A DNA stretch of 64,000 nt, from contig NZ_SCQN01000048.1 of assembly GCF_004321985.1 (NCBI RefSeq), forward strand, positions 94,163 through 158,162, given 5' to 3'. The stretch comes from Castellaniella sp. GTDB lineage: Bacteria > Pseudomonadota > Gammaproteobacteria > Burkholderiales > Burkholderiaceae_B. Below, one piece after another: positions 7,817-16,984 of this stretch. How positions within the stretch are numbered: position 1 is the first letter of the stretch; every line of letters begins with the position of its first letter. The position numbers and the translations under genes are program-made. The notes beneath the pieces were generated by a model. That model did not search any database. It saw nothing but the letters and a program-made list of their open reading frames with translations, and was not told where the DNA came from.

Positions 7817-9079
7817 TCAGCGGGATGCTGCCTGCAGCGTCCGGAGCGCCTTGTCATAGAAATCGGTTGTGCCGAAGTTGCCGCTCTTGAGGGCTAGCCT
7901 GAGTGGCGTCGGGTGTTCGCTGGCCAGGGCGGGCACCCCCGGGTCGATCTCGGGCCCCACGCGCAGGGACTCCAGCTTGAGCGCCGTGACCACGGCCCCG
8001 GAAGTCTCGCCGCCGCCCACGACGAGCCGCCGGACCCCGGCAGCAATCAGTTGGCGGGAGAGTTCGGCAAAGAAATGCTCGATCCGGTTTGCAACGGCCT
8101 CCCGGCCGAAGCGAGCCTGGGTTTGCGACACGGATTCGGGGTCCGCCGTGGAATAGACGATGGGGTCTTGGTGGAGGTGTGCCCGTATGAACGAAAGGGC
8201 GTCCTGCACCCCCAGCCTTTCTTCCATCAGTTCTGTGGTGGATATTTTCAGCCCAGGATGAGATTTCAGGTGGTGGGCGACCTGTGCGTTGGAGGCGGTA
8301 GAGCAAGACCCCGAAAGCACCACTCCTGGGCCCTGGATGGGCTCGAAACCAGAGCCCGCATCGGCCAGAAGTCCCGCCCGGCGGAAATTTTCCGGAAGCC
8401 CCAGTGCGATGCCGGATCCCCCAGTGATGAGTGTCTGCTGGGCAATCGCCTGGCCCAGCGTCATCAGATCTTCATCGAGTACCGCATCCACCACGACCAG
8501 CGGCCTGCCCGCCGCAGCCTCGGCATCCATGGCGGCTGTCACGGCCGCCGGGCCCTGGCGCACGGTCGGATAGGGGACCAGGCCGACGCCGGCCTTCGTC
8601 TGCCGGCCCAGCCAGCGGCAGAGGTCGGCATCAGTCATGGGATTCAACGGGTGGTGTTCCATGCCCGATTCGTTCAGGAGGCGGCCCTTGACGAAGAGAT
8701 GCCCCATGAACAGCGTCCGGCCGGTTTCGGGAAACGCCGGGCAGACGATGGCCAGTGGCGCCTGCAGGGCGACTCGCAGTGCCTCGGCCACCGGTCCGAT
8801 GTTCCCGGTGGGTGTTGAATCGAACGTCGAACAGTATTTGAAGATGAATTGCCGGCAGCCCTGATCCTGCAGCCATCGCAGCGCTTGCAGTGATTGCCGC
8901 ACGGCGTCATCCGCAGCGATGGAGCGAGTCTTCAGGGCGACGACTCCGGCTTCGCAGTCGGGCGCATCGGCGGATTGTGGAACTCCCGCGAACTGGACGG
9001 TGGACATCCCGCCTTTGGCCAGGGTATTGGCCAGATCGCTGGCTCCGGTAAAGTCGTCGGCAATACAGCCCAGCAGCAT
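7817..9079 (-). CDS. otnK: 3-oxo-tetronate kinase (DUF1537 four-carbon acid sugar kinase)
   Basis: The 420-residue protein starts with the family's ADDFTGASDLA substrate-binding motif and carries the C-terminal nucleotide-binding glycine-rich stretch VVGGGETSGAV, as expected for four-carbon acid sugar kinases. It would phosphorylate 3-oxo-tetronate at O4 with ATP, supplying the otnC-like decarboxylase. It is the first gene of the otnK-ltnD-otnC group, with 126 bp upstream to the AEC transporter gene; that gap contains a perfect 15-bp palindrome that may be an operator. Confidence 0.87.
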   Translation of the reverse strand: MLLGCIADDFTGASDLANTLAKGGMSTVQFAGVPQSADAPDCEAGVVALKTRSIAADDAVRQSLQALRWLQDQGCRQFIFKYCSTFDSTPTGNIGPVAEALRVALQAPLAIVCPAFPETGRTLFMGHLFVKGRLLNESGMEHHPLNPMTDADLCRWLGRQTKAGVGLVPYPTVRQGPAAVTAAMDAEAAAGRPLVVVDAVLDEDLMTLGQAIAQQTLITGGSGIALGLPENFRRAGLLADAGSGFEPIQGPGVVLSGSCSTASNAQVAHHLKSHPGLKISTTELMEERLGVQDALSFIRAHLHQDPIVYSTADPESVSQTQARFGREAVANRIEHFFAELSRQLIAAGVRRLVVGGGETSGAVVTALKLESLRVGPEIDPGVPALASEHPTPLRLALKSGNFGTTDFYDKALRTLQAASR

Positions 9080-9125
9080 GGTTCAGGCTCCGATAAGGCG
9101 GGGGAAATCGGGTTGATATCTGGGG

Positions 9126-9140
9126 ATGGGTCAGACCCAT
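9126..9140. promoter_or_regulatory. 15-bp palindrome upstream of otnK, operator candidate
   Basis: ATGGGTC-A-GACCCAT is a perfect odd palindrome 47 bp upstream of the otnK start codon, in the only sizeable gap of this minus-strand gene run. Its size fits a helix-turn-helix repressor operator. No regulator gene for this cluster is present nearby, so the binding factor is unknown. Confidence 0.4.
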
Positions 9141-9205
9141 CAGACGATACCAAAAAACTCCAGTATGGCGGCGGCCTGGCCGTTTGTCATGGCCGAGCCT
9201 GTAAT

Positions 9206-10141
9206 TCATGGAGCGCCAGTCATCCACATGACGATCGTCAGGGTTGCAAAGGACGCGATGGTAGCGATGAGCAGACCGGAGGCGCACCAAGACTGCTCAT
9301 CGTATTTTTGCGCGAGGATAGGGAAGATGCTCAGCATGGGGACGGATGCGACGACGATCCCCGCCGTGCGAAGGACGGGATCGATGGGCGCGAACAGCAT
9401 CATCATGGCCGTGACGGCCAGCGGGTGAATGATGAGCTTGCCAGAACAGACCCAGAGGACGCGCGGCAGGTCGCCGCCTGGCCGCAGGCCAACCAGGGTG
9501 CCGCCGATGACGAACAGCGCCACCGCGCCAGAGGCCAGGGCGAACATGTCGATGACGCGCGTGACCGGTGCAGGAAAGTGGATTTGCAGCAGGGAGCAGG
9601 TGAATCCGGCCAGGATGGCGATGATCAATGGATTGCGCAGCAGCCCTGAAAAGAGGGTGAGCAGTGTCCGTATGCGGCTGTGGCCGTCCTGGTGGCTGGA
9701 TTCGGCCAGGGCGATTCCCAGTGGCATCATTACGAGATTTTCGACCAGCATGCATAGCGCGATCGCAATGGTCGCCTTGGGGCCCAGAAACTGCACCACC
9801 AGCGGAAACCCGATGAAGCCGCTGTTGGATGTGGAGGCCCCAAGCGCGATGAGGCCCAGCGCGGGCCTCGAGACCCCCTTCAGAAAACGTGCGCCAGCTG
9901 CTGCGATGGCAAAGGTGATCAATGACCCCAGCGCATAGGCGCCCAGATAGTCCAGATTGATGATTTCGCCAAACGATCGCTCGGACAGCGCCTTGAAGAG
10001 CAAAGCTGGCAATGCCAGCTGGATGACGAAGCGGCCCAGCACCCGGATGTCGGCCTTGTTGTAGGCGCCCATCCGGACGGCCACGAAGCCGGCCGCCATG
10101 GCGACGAAGAGGGGGGCGATGATGGCCAGGATATCGAGCAT
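9206..10141 (-). CDS. AEC (auxin efflux carrier) family transporter
   Basis: This 311-residue membrane protein has about ten hydrophobic helices in the two-half arrangement of the AEC/malonate-transporter family. Polar glycine- and asparagine-containing segments (for example STSNSGFIGFP near residue 100) match the unwound helix typical of this fold. Members carry organic acids or signalling molecules; the substrate here is unknown. It starts 6 bp downstream of the BenE-type transporter stop and precedes the acid-sugar genes, so it may serve either aromatic or tetronate metabolism. Confidence 0.85.
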   Translation of the reverse strand: MLDILAIIAPLFVAMAAGFVAVRMGAYNKADIRVLGRFVIQLALPALLFKALSERSFGEIINLDYLGAYALGSLITFAIAAAGARFLKGVSRPALGLIALGASTSNSGFIGFPLVVQFLGPKATIAIALCMLVENLVMMPLGIALAESSHQDGHSRIRTLLTLFSGLLRNPLIIAILAGFTCSLLQIHFPAPVTRVIDMFALASGAVALFVIGGTLVGLRPGGDLPRVLWVCSGKLIIHPLAVTAMMMLFAPIDPVLRTAGIVVASVPMLSIFPILAQKYDEQSWCASGLLIATIASFATLTIVMWMTGAP

Positions 10142-10147
10142 AGGAGA

Positions 10148-11341
10148 TCAGGTCTTGCGCCGCAGCACGAAGTGGCATACACCGCCCAGCACCAACCCCC
10201 AGAACGCGCTGCCGATGCCCAGCAGCGTCATGCCGGAGGCCGTTGCAAGGAACGTCACCAGTGCGGCGTCGCGGTGTTTGGGGGCCCGCAGTGAATCGTG
10301 AATGCTGCTGCTCAGGGTACCCAGCAGCGCCAGCCCGGCAATGGCGGCGACCAGTTCGTGCGGAAAGGCCGAAAACAGCGCCACTACCGTCGCACCGAAG
10401 ATCCCGGTGATGAAGTAGAACACACCGGCCCACACCGATGCCTTGTAGCGCTGGGCGGCGTCGGGGTCTGCGTCCGGGCTCATGCAGATGGCGGCCGTGA
10501 TGGCGGCCAGATTGAAGGCGAAGCCGCCGAAGGGCGCAAGCACGATTCCGGTGAGCCCGGTCCAGGAGATCAGCGGTGAGGCGGGCACCCGGGCGTAGCC
10601 ATTGGCACGCAGCACCGCCAGCCCGGGGATGTTCTGCGAGGTCATCGTGACGATGAAGAGCGGCAGCGCGACACCGATCACGGACGAGAGGGAGAATGAG
10701 GGCGTCATCCAGACCGGGTGTGCGGGGGTCCAGTCAAGCCCGCTCAGCGACAGGGTGCCTTGCAGCAACGCGCAGATGATGCCGACCAGTAGCGCGAGCG
10801 GGACACTGTAGCGGGGCAACAGCCGGCGGGCCGCCAGGAAGGTGGCGAACATGGCGATGACCAGGACCGGCTGGCCATGCATGGAGGAAAACAGATCCAT
10901 GCCGAAGCGCAGCAGGATGCCCGCCAGCATCGCCGAAGCCAGGTGGCGTGGTACCCAGTCCATGATCTTCTGGAACCATCCGGTGACGCCACAGAGTACG
11001 ATCAAGGCCGAGCTGACGATGAAGATTCCGATGGCGTGCGTCAGGCCCACGTTGCCGAGGCTGGTCGCCAGCAATGCGGCACCGGGTGTGGACCAGGCGG
11101 TGAGCACCGGCGCGCGCCAGACCAGGGACAGGGTGACACAGGTGATCCCCATGCCCACTCCCAGCGCCCACATCCATGATGCCAGTTGCGTGCCGTTGGC
11201 GCCTGCGGCGCTGGCGGCCTGAAAGATGATCGCCACCGAGCTGGTGTAGCCCACCAGCACCGCAATGAAACCCGCCGAGACCGACGAAGGCCGCAGCCAG
11301 CTGCTGGCTAATCCTCGCAGGGAGTGGGTGGTCGAGATCAT
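10148..11341 (-). CDS. benE: Benzoate/H+ symporter family protein
   Basis: The 397-residue protein has eleven to twelve hydrophobic helices and the conserved STPGAALL segment and PFGGFAFNLAAITAAIC region seen in BenE/YdcO proteins. The family imports benzoate with a proton in Acinetobacter and Pseudomonas. Its presence close to benzoylformate decarboxylase and an aromatic aldehyde dehydrogenase, whose product would be benzoate, supports an aromatic role. The start codon overlaps the stop of the upstream HDOD gene by four bases. Confidence 0.87.
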   Translation of the reverse strand: MISTTHSLRGLASSWLRPSSVSAGFIAVLVGYTSSVAIIFQAASAAGANGTQLASWMWALGVGMGITCVTLSLVWRAPVLTAWSTPGAALLATSLGNVGLTHAIGIFIVSSALIVLCGVTGWFQKIMDWVPRHLASAMLAGILLRFGMDLFSSMHGQPVLVIAMFATFLAARRLLPRYSVPLALLVGIICALLQGTLSLSGLDWTPAHPVWMTPSFSLSSVIGVALPLFIVTMTSQNIPGLAVLRANGYARVPASPLISWTGLTGIVLAPFGGFAFNLAAITAAICMSPDADPDAAQRYKASVWAGVFYFITGIFGATVVALFSAFPHELVAAIAGLALLGTLSSSIHDSLRAPKHRDAALVTFLATASGMTLLGIGSAFWGLVLGGVCHFVLRRKT

Positions 11342-12615
11342 GGTGCGGCGCGCGTGACGCCATGCGCCCAGACGAACGCGTTCTGTATGAGGGGGTCGAG
11401 CGCGTCGGGCTCCAGCTCCAGCGCGGCGAGCAGGGGGGCGAGGTCCTCGATGGCGTCGCCGTTCGACGGGAAGATCAGAGTGGCCAGCCGCAGTTCCTGG
11501 CCAAGCTCGCCTTCACGCTGGAGCAGCGCCTGGCGAATCGGCACGTCGAGCTCGACGTCGGACAACAGATCCTGCATGGTGTTGTGGAAGATCTGGTCCA
11601 TGGGCGACAGGATACCCGTGGTGAAGGCGGCCTCTGCGCGGACGGTTTGCTCGGGATGGCGCAGCGTGGAGAGTGCCTCCATCAGGTGCGCCCGGGCGCT
11701 GGCCTGGATGAGCGTGGGTGACAGGAACCCCGCAGGCCGGCCGGATTCGGTGTACATCAACATCTGGATCCAGCGCTGAAGCTGGCGGCGGCCCAGCAGC
11801 ATGATGGCCTGGCTTAGCGATTCGACTTCCTGGCTCAGGCCGTAGGCTGGGGTGTTCACCATGTCGAGCAGTGTTTTCACCAGCTCGGTGTCCCGCTCCA
11901 GGCTGGCCTGGATCTCAGGGATTTCCCCGCCGCCCAGGATGAGCGTCACCAGGCGCAGCAGCGTTTTCTGGCGCGGGGTGAGGGTGGTTCTCGGCGCGGG
12001 GACAGCCGACTGGCGCCCCTCGAACAGGGTGAAGCCCAGCAGCAGGAAATTGTCCAGCGCTGCCTTGTCAGGCGCTCCGGTGGCCATGAGCAGGCGCTTT
12101 GCCTGTTTGTGCTGGAAGCTCTGGCGGAAGATCTCGGCCTTGGAACTGCGAGTCGGGTCGAAGGCCACGACTTTGCAGAAGGGCAGCAAGGCCGAGTATT
12201 CGGTCTGAGCAGCCAGATCGCCTCGGATGGAGAACTGCAGGCCGCCGTGGGCCAGGCCTTGTAACGTCTGGATGGTCTCGGGCGTGGTCTCGGCACCATC
12301 CGGAAATTCGACGTAGGTCCGGTGGCGCGGCAGCGTGACGGCAAAAGTGCTTTTCAGCAGTGCGGGCGTGCCATCCAGCCAGTGGGGCACGTAGGCCAGG
12401 CAGGCATTGACCCCGTGGCGCCGGCAAGCGGACATCACGGCTGCACCCGGGTCCCGGCCTGTTTGCTCCGTGCCGGCCCACAGTACACGCAGCCGGTAGC
12501 CCGCCAGGCCCTGGTGCTGGTCCAGAATCGGTTCGCGGCGCAACAAGTGGGGTGGGAGGGCTGCGGGTGCTTCGTCCGGTTCGGCGACGGGATCGGTCGT
12601 CGAAGATGATTCCAT
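11338..12615 (-). CDS. Degenerate EAL plus HDOD domain protein
   Basis: This 425-residue cytoplasmic protein begins after a short Pro/Ala-rich leader with RREPILDQHQGLAGYRL, the hallmark of YuxH-type proteins that carry an inactive EAL-like domain. Residues about 215-410 match the HDOD domain (ILGGGEIPEIQASLERD, NTPAYG, SQAIMLLGRRQLQRW). No intact EAL or DDFGxG signature is seen, so cyclic-di-GMP hydrolysis is unlikely. I took ATG 12615, which follows AGGAAAG; an upstream ATG at 12681 lacks this. It overlaps benE by four bases, an odd pairing of a signalling-type protein with a transporter. Confidence 0.82.
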   Translation of the reverse strand: MESSSTTDPVAEPDEAPAALPPHLLRREPILDQHQGLAGYRLRVLWAGTEQTGRDPGAAVMSACRRHGVNACLAYVPHWLDGTPALLKSTFAVTLPRHRTYVEFPDGAETTPETIQTLQGLAHGGLQFSIRGDLAAQTEYSALLPFCKVVAFDPTRSSKAEIFRQSFQHKQAKRLLMATGAPDKAALDNFLLLGFTLFEGRQSAVPAPRTTLTPRQKTLLRLVTLILGGGEIPEIQASLERDTELVKTLLDMVNTPAYGLSQEVESLSQAIMLLGRRQLQRWIQMLMYTESGRPAGFLSPTLIQASARAHLMEALSTLRHPEQTVRAEAAFTTGILSPMDQIFHNTMQDLLSDVELDVPIRQALLQREGELGQELRLATLIFPSNGDAIEDLAPLLAALELEPDALDPLIQNAFVWAHGVTRAAP

Positions 12616-12657
12616 GGTCTTTCCTCGTGTCGCGATGGCCGACGGAAAGCTGCCATT

Positions 12658-12671
12658 GTACTGGCCAGTAC
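12658..12671. promoter_or_regulatory. 14-bp perfect palindrome in divergent intergenic region
   Basis: GTACTGGCCAGTAC lies 43 bp upstream of the HDOD gene and 66 bp upstream of the divergent aminotransferase. A TACAAT hexamer at 12698-12703 is a possible -10 element for the latter. A bidirectional operator is a reasonable reading, but no footprint or cognate regulator is visible. Confidence 0.35.
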
Positions 12672-12736
12672 GCGCGGCCATATGCCCAACATCGGTCTAC
12701 AATCGGCCTATTCTTTTGCTTTTGACGGAGAGGCTC

Positions 12737-13864
12737 ATGCCAGGATTGCTACCCAATGTGGACCCCGAGGGGCTGCTCGAGTATTCGGTGGTCTACACCG
12801 ACCGGGCGCTGAACCATATGTCCCAGGCCTTCCAGGGCGTGATGCGCGATATCTCGCGCACCTTGAAGACGGTTTACGGGGCTCATTCCGCGATCGTGGT
12901 GCCGGGCAGCGGTACCTTTGGCATGGAGGCTGTGGCGCGCCAGTTCGCCAGCGGCAAGCGGGCGCTGGTGATCCGCAATGGCTGGTTCAGCTATCGCTGG
13001 ACGCAGATCTTCGAGGTTGGCAATATCCCCTCCGACTCGCGGGTCCTGAAAGCCCGCCCCATCGAGGCCGGCAATCAACCCTTTTTTGCGCCGCCACCCG
13101 TCGACGAGGTGGTGGCTGCCGTGCGCGAGTTCAAGCCCGATGTGGTTTTCGCGGCGCACGTGGAAACGGCTTCCGGAATCCGTCTGCCGGATGACTATAT
13201 CCGCGCGGTCGCTGATGCGGTACATGCCGTAGGTGGCTTGTTCGTGCTGGATTGCATCGCATCGGGCACGATCTGGGTCGACATGCGCAACGTGCACGTA
13301 GACATCCTGATCTCGGCGCCACAGAAAGGCTGGACCTCATCCGCCTGCTGCGGCCTGGTCATGCTGGGCGAAGAGGCCCGCAAGCGTATCGAATCGACAC
13401 AGAGCACCAGCTTTGCCTGCGACCTGCGGAAGTGGTTGGGGGTGATGGAAGCCTACGAAAAGGGCGGCCATGCCTATTACACGACGCTGCCCACGGACTC
13501 GCTGATCATTTTGCGGGATGTCATGGCCGAAACCGAACGGTATGGTTTTGACCGCGTCCGCGACGAGCAGCAGCAACTGGGCGACGACGTACGCAAGCTG
13601 CTGCGCCGGCGGGGATTCAAGAGCGTGGCCGCCCCGGGGTTCGAGGCGCCGGGCGTGGTAGTGAGCTATACGTCGGACGAAGGCATTCACACCACCAGCA
13701 AGTTTGCCCAGGTGGGGGTGCAGGCCGCAGCCGGCGTGCCTCTGGCCTGCGACGAACCGCAAGGCTTCAAGACGTTCCGGATCGGTCTGTTCGGCCTGGA
13801 CAAGCTGCACAACGTTCAGCATACGGTCGATACCCTGGCCAAGGCTCTGGACCGCATGGCGTGA
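12737..13864 (+). CDS. Class V aminotransferase (alanine/serine-glyoxylate type)
   Basis: The 375-residue PLP enzyme has the fold-type I class V layout. The PLP-binding Lys lies in SAPQKGWTSS near residue 198 and the Asp that pairs with the pyridine nitrogen in FVLDCIASG. Relatives are annotated as alanine-glyoxylate or serine-pyruvate aminotransferases, but substrate is not fixed by these motifs. ATG 12737 is chosen for the GGAGAGG site just upstream. It is a lone plus-strand gene facing an ABC exporter permease 16 bp beyond its stop. Confidence 0.85.
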   Translation: MPGLLPNVDPEGLLEYSVVYTDRALNHMSQAFQGVMRDISRTLKTVYGAHSAIVVPGSGTFGMEAVARQFASGKRALVIRNGWFSYRWTQIFEVGNIPSDSRVLKARPIEAGNQPFFAPPPVDEVVAAVREFKPDVVFAAHVETASGIRLPDDYIRAVADAVHAVGGLFVLDCIASGTIWVDMRNVHVDILISAPQKGWTSSACCGLVMLGEEARKRIESTQSTSFACDLRKWLGVMEAYEKGGHAYYTTLPTDSLIILRDVMAETERYGFDRVRDEQQQLGDDVRKLLRRRGFKSVAAPGFEAPGVVVSYTSDEGIHTTSKFAQVGVQAAAGVPLACDEPQGFKTFRIGLFGLDKLHNVQHTVDTLAKALDRMA

Positions 13865-13880
13865 AGCGTGCCCTGGCCCT

Positions 13881-14642
13881 TCAGGGCCGCAGCCGGTATC
13901 CGGTCCTGAAGATCCAGGCGATGATCGCCAGGCACGCCAGCAGAAACAGCGCAGTCATGCCCAGGCTCAGCCATACGCTTACATCGGCCAGCCCGTAGAA
14001 GCTCCAGCGAAATCCGCTGATCAGATATACCACGGGGTTGAACAGGGTGACCGTCTGCCAGAACGGCGGCAGCATGTCGATAGAGTAGAAGCTTCCGCCC
14101 AGAAACGTCAGCGGCGTCACGATCAGCAGCGGCACGAACTGCAGCTTTTCGAAATTGTCGGCCCAGATTCCGATGATGAAGCCCAGCAGGCTGAAGGTGA
14201 ATGAAGTCAGCACCATGAACCCCAGCATGGCCAGCGGATGGTCGATCTGCAACGGCACGAACAGTGCGGCGGTCGCCAGGATGATGAGCCCCAGCAGAAT
14301 GGATTTGCTGGCGGCGGCACCCACATAGCCCAGCAGGATCTCCAGATAAGACACGGGGGCTGACATGATCTCGTAGATCGTGCGCGTGAACTTGGGGAAG
14401 TAGATGCCAAAGGACGCATTCGAGATGCTGTGCGTGAGCAGCGACAGCATGATGAGCCCGGGCACGATGAAGGCGCCGTAACTGACGTGACCCACGCTCT
14501 GGATGCGCGATCCGATGGCCGTGCCAAACACCACGAAGTAGAGCGAGGTCGAGATGACCGGCGCGACGATACTTTGCATCAGCGTGCGTCCGGTACGCGC
14601 CATCTCGTAACGATAGATGGCGCCGATGGCCCGCAGGTTCAT
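13881..14642 (-). CDS. ABC-2 type exporter permease (YadH-like)
   Basis: This 253-residue inner-membrane protein has six hydrophobic segments and the ABC-2 motifs SRIQSVG...PGLIMLSLL and the late [11 protein letters not shown]. Its length and motifs match E. coli YadH. It pairs with the ATPase gene whose stop it overlaps by four bases at the start codon. The exported compound is unknown; its position beside a BaeSR-like envelope stress system hints at drug or lipid export, which is inference. Confidence 0.88.
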   Translation of the reverse strand: MNLRAIGAIYRYEMARTGRTLMQSIVAPVISTSLYFVVFGTAIGSRIQSVGHVSYGAFIVPGLIMLSLLTHSISNASFGIYFPKFTRTIYEIMSAPVSYLEILLGYVGAAASKSILLGLIILATAALFVPLQIDHPLAMLGFMVLTSFTFSLLGFIIGIWADNFEKLQFVPLLIVTPLTFLGGSFYSIDMLPPFWQTVTLFNPVVYLISGFRWSFYGLADVSVWLSLGMTALFLLACLAIIAWIFRTGYRLRP

Positions 14643-15580
14643 GCCTCACCTCCGGTCAGGTTGACGAAGATTTCTTCCAGGCTGCGTTGTTCGGTTTCCA
14701 CGTCCTCCACGGTCAGGTGGGCCGTCCGCAGGTCGGCCATCAGGTCCGGGATGTCTGCGCCCGCCTGGGTGCTGGGGTAGCGGTAATGCAGGGCGCGCCC
14801 CTCGTGTGTCAGCTCCAGCCCCCATCGATCCAACGCGGCGGGGACTTGCGCCAGTGCGTCGCGCAGGTGGACGATGAGCTGCTTTTGTCCCAGCCGCTGC
14901 ATGAGCTGTGCCTTTTCCTCGACCAACAGTAGCCGGCCATTGTTGATGATGCCGATGCGGTCGGCCATTTCTTCGGCTTCTTCGATGTAATGGGTGGTGA
15001 GGATGATGGTGACGCCCGTGGCGCGCAGCGACCGCACCAGATTCCACATGTCCTTGCGCAGCGTCACGTCCACGCCGGCCGTGGGTTCGTCCAGGAACAG
15101 GATGGGTGGTTCATGCGACAGCGCCTTGGCGATCATGACGCGCCGCTTCATGCCGCCCGATAGCGTGATGAGCTTGCTGTCGCGCTTGTCCCACAGTGAC
15201 AGCGCGCGCAGAATGCGTTCCAGGCAGGCTGGATCCGGCGCTTTGCCGAACAGCCCCCGCGTGAACCGCACCGTGTTCCAGACGGTTTCGAAGGCATCGC
15301 TGGTCAGTTCTTGCGGCACCAGACCGATCATGGCGCGGGCGGCGCGGTAGTCGCGTACGATATCGTGTCCGCCGACGGTCACCTGGCCCGGACCGGGGTT
15401 GACCAGGCCGCAGATAATGCTGATGAGTGTCGTCTTGCCGGCCCCGTTGGGTCCCAGCAGTGCGAAAATCTCTCCGGATCGGATGTCCAGGCTGACGCGA
15501 TCCAGGGCCTGGTGGCCGCCGGCGTAGGTCTTGCTCAGCTCGGTGACTGAAATGACGGTCGAGGTTGGGCGGGTTTCCAT
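14639..15580 (-). CDS. ABC exporter ATP-binding protein (YadG-like)
   Basis: The 313-residue ATPase shows Walker [10 protein letters not shown], signature LSGGMKRR, Walker [13 protein letters not shown] and the switch His in [14 protein letters not shown]-terminal accessory domain of about 80 residues resembles that of YadG. I set the start at ATG 15580 because the first conserved strand begins just after; a longer frame upstream would run through the divergent baeS gene. Only 15 bp separate this start from the baeS-like start, so the exporter promoter must lie inside the kinase coding sequence. Confidence 0.88.
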   Translation of the reverse strand: METRPTSTVISVTELSKTYAGGHQALDRVSLDIRSGEIFALLGPNGAGKTTLISIICGLVNPGPGQVTVGGHDIVRDYRAARAMIGLVPQELTSDAFETVWNTVRFTRGLFGKAPDPACLERILRALSLWDKRDSKLITLSGGMKRRVMIAKALSHEPPILFLDEPTAGVDVTLRKDMWNLVRSLRATGVTIILTTHYIEEAEEMADRIGIINNGRLLLVEEKAQLMQRLGQKQLIVHLRDALAQVPAALDRWGLELTHEGRALHYRYPSTQAGADIPDLMADLRTAHLTVEDVETEQRSLEEIFVNLTGGEA

Positions 15581-15595
15581 GGTTGGGAAGAATAC

Positions 15596-16981
15596 GTGCG
15601 AACGAGCATCACATTCAAGTTGTTTCTGGCCCTGCTCGCGACCAGCATCGTCGTCGCGTTGGCCATGGGCGGCGCCGTGCGCTACAGCTTCGACAGTGGC
15701 TTCGACGACTACATCCAGGAGCGTGAGCACCAGCGGCTGGATGATCTGGCCCAGGCGCTGGCGATCGACTATGCTGAATCGGGTGGCTGGCAGTTCCTGC
15801 AGGTGGATCATAACCGCTGGTGGCGCAGCTTGCGGCTGTCGCGCCGCGAGGTGTCCGGGCCGCAGGGCGCCGTGCCCCGGCTGCCCCCGTTCCGGGTCAT
15901 GCTGGTGGACGTGGATCAGCACTGGCTCGCGGGGCCGCGCCTGCGTCCCGGACCGGATTGGCGGCGCTACCCCGTGAGGGTTGCCAACCAGACGGTGGGC
16001 TGGTTGCTCAGCCCACCGCTGGCTCCCATGGTGATCAACGACGAGATCGACCGCGAGTTCCAGGCGCGTCAGCTGCGTGCTACGTGGGTCATTGTCGGCC
16101 TTTCGGTGCTGCTGGCCGTGCTGGTCAGTCTATGGCTGGCCCGCGTGCTGTTGGTCCCGGTGCGGCGGATCGCGCTGGCGACGCACCGACTGGCCAGCGG
16201 TGACTATGCCACGCGGGTGCAGATCGGCGCCCGCGATGAACTGGGGCGGCTCGCGCTGGACTTCAACCGGCTGGCGCACAGTCTGGCGCGCAACGAGCGC
16301 CTGCGCCGTGAATGGATGGCCGATGTCTCGCATGAACTTCGCACGCCGCTGGCGGTGTTGCGAGGCGAGATCGAGGCCCTGGAGGACGGCCTGCGCCCGC
16401 TGGATGCTGGTGCACTCGCGTCCCTGGCGCACGAGGTGCGGCAATTAAGCAACCTGATCGATGACCTCTACGAGCTCTCGCTGGCGGATGCTGGCGCGCT
16501 GAACTATCACATGCAGGCGGTGGACCTGTCCCGGATCGTGGCGCAGGCTGTCGATACCGTGCGCGAACGCTTTGTCCGCCGGGGCTTGGCGATCACCACG
16601 CAGCTCGAACCCGGTCTGGTGATCCAGGGCGACGAGCGCCGTCTGTCGCAGCTTCTGTCCAACGTACTGGAAAACAGCCTGCGCTACACCGATGCGCCCG
16701 GTCAGGTGCGGGTGCGTGTCTGCCGCTCCGGCCCAGGGCTGATGCTGGAGGTCGCCGACAGCGCGCCCGGGGTGGCCCCGGATCAGTTGCCACGGCTTTT
16801 CGACAGGCTGTATCGTGCAGAGGCTTCGCGCAGCCGGGAATTTGGAGGGGCAGGGCTGGGGTTGGCCATCTGCCGCCACATTGCACAAGCCCATGGCGCC
16901 CAGATCAGGGCGCTGGGATCCGATCTGGGCGGCGTGTCGATTCGGGTGGAATGGCCGGTCTTTGCGCCGGCCGAGGAGTGA
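15596..16981 (+). CDS. baeS: BaeS-like sensor histidine kinase
   Basis: The 461-residue kinase has an N-terminal membrane helix (about residues 8-28), a periplasmic region of about 130 residues, a second helix around 162-182, a HAMP linker, the H-box [10 protein letters not shown], the N-box [12 protein letters not shown] and a glycine-rich [11 protein letters not shown]. It would sense envelope stress and phosphorylate the adjacent regulator. The start is GTG 15596, preceded by GGGAAG; no ATG fits before the first helix. Four bases separate its stop from the response regulator start. BaeS naming rests on domain architecture and the downstream Spy-like gene. Confidence 0.85.
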   Translation: MRTSITFKLFLALLATSIVVALAMGGAVRYSFDSGFDDYIQEREHQRLDDLAQALAIDYAESGGWQFLQVDHNRWWRSLRLSRREVSGPQGAVPRLPPFRVMLVDVDQHWLAGPRLRPGPDWRRYPVRVANQTVGWLLSPPLAPMVINDEIDREFQARQLRATWVIVGLSVLLAVLVSLWLARVLLVPVRRIALATHRLASGDYATRVQIGARDELGRLALDFNRLAHSLARNERLRREWMADVSHELRTPLAVLRGEIEALEDGLRPLDAGALASLAHEVRQLSNLIDDLYELSLADAGALNYHMQAVDLSRIVAQAVDTVRERFVRRGLAITTQLEPGLVIQGDERRLSQLLSNVLENSLRYTDAPGQVRVRVCRSGPGLMLEVADSAPGVAPDQLPRLFDRLYRAEASRSREFGGAGLGLAICRHIAQAHGAQIRALGSDLGGVSIRVEWPVFAPAEE

Positions 16982-16984
16982 CTC

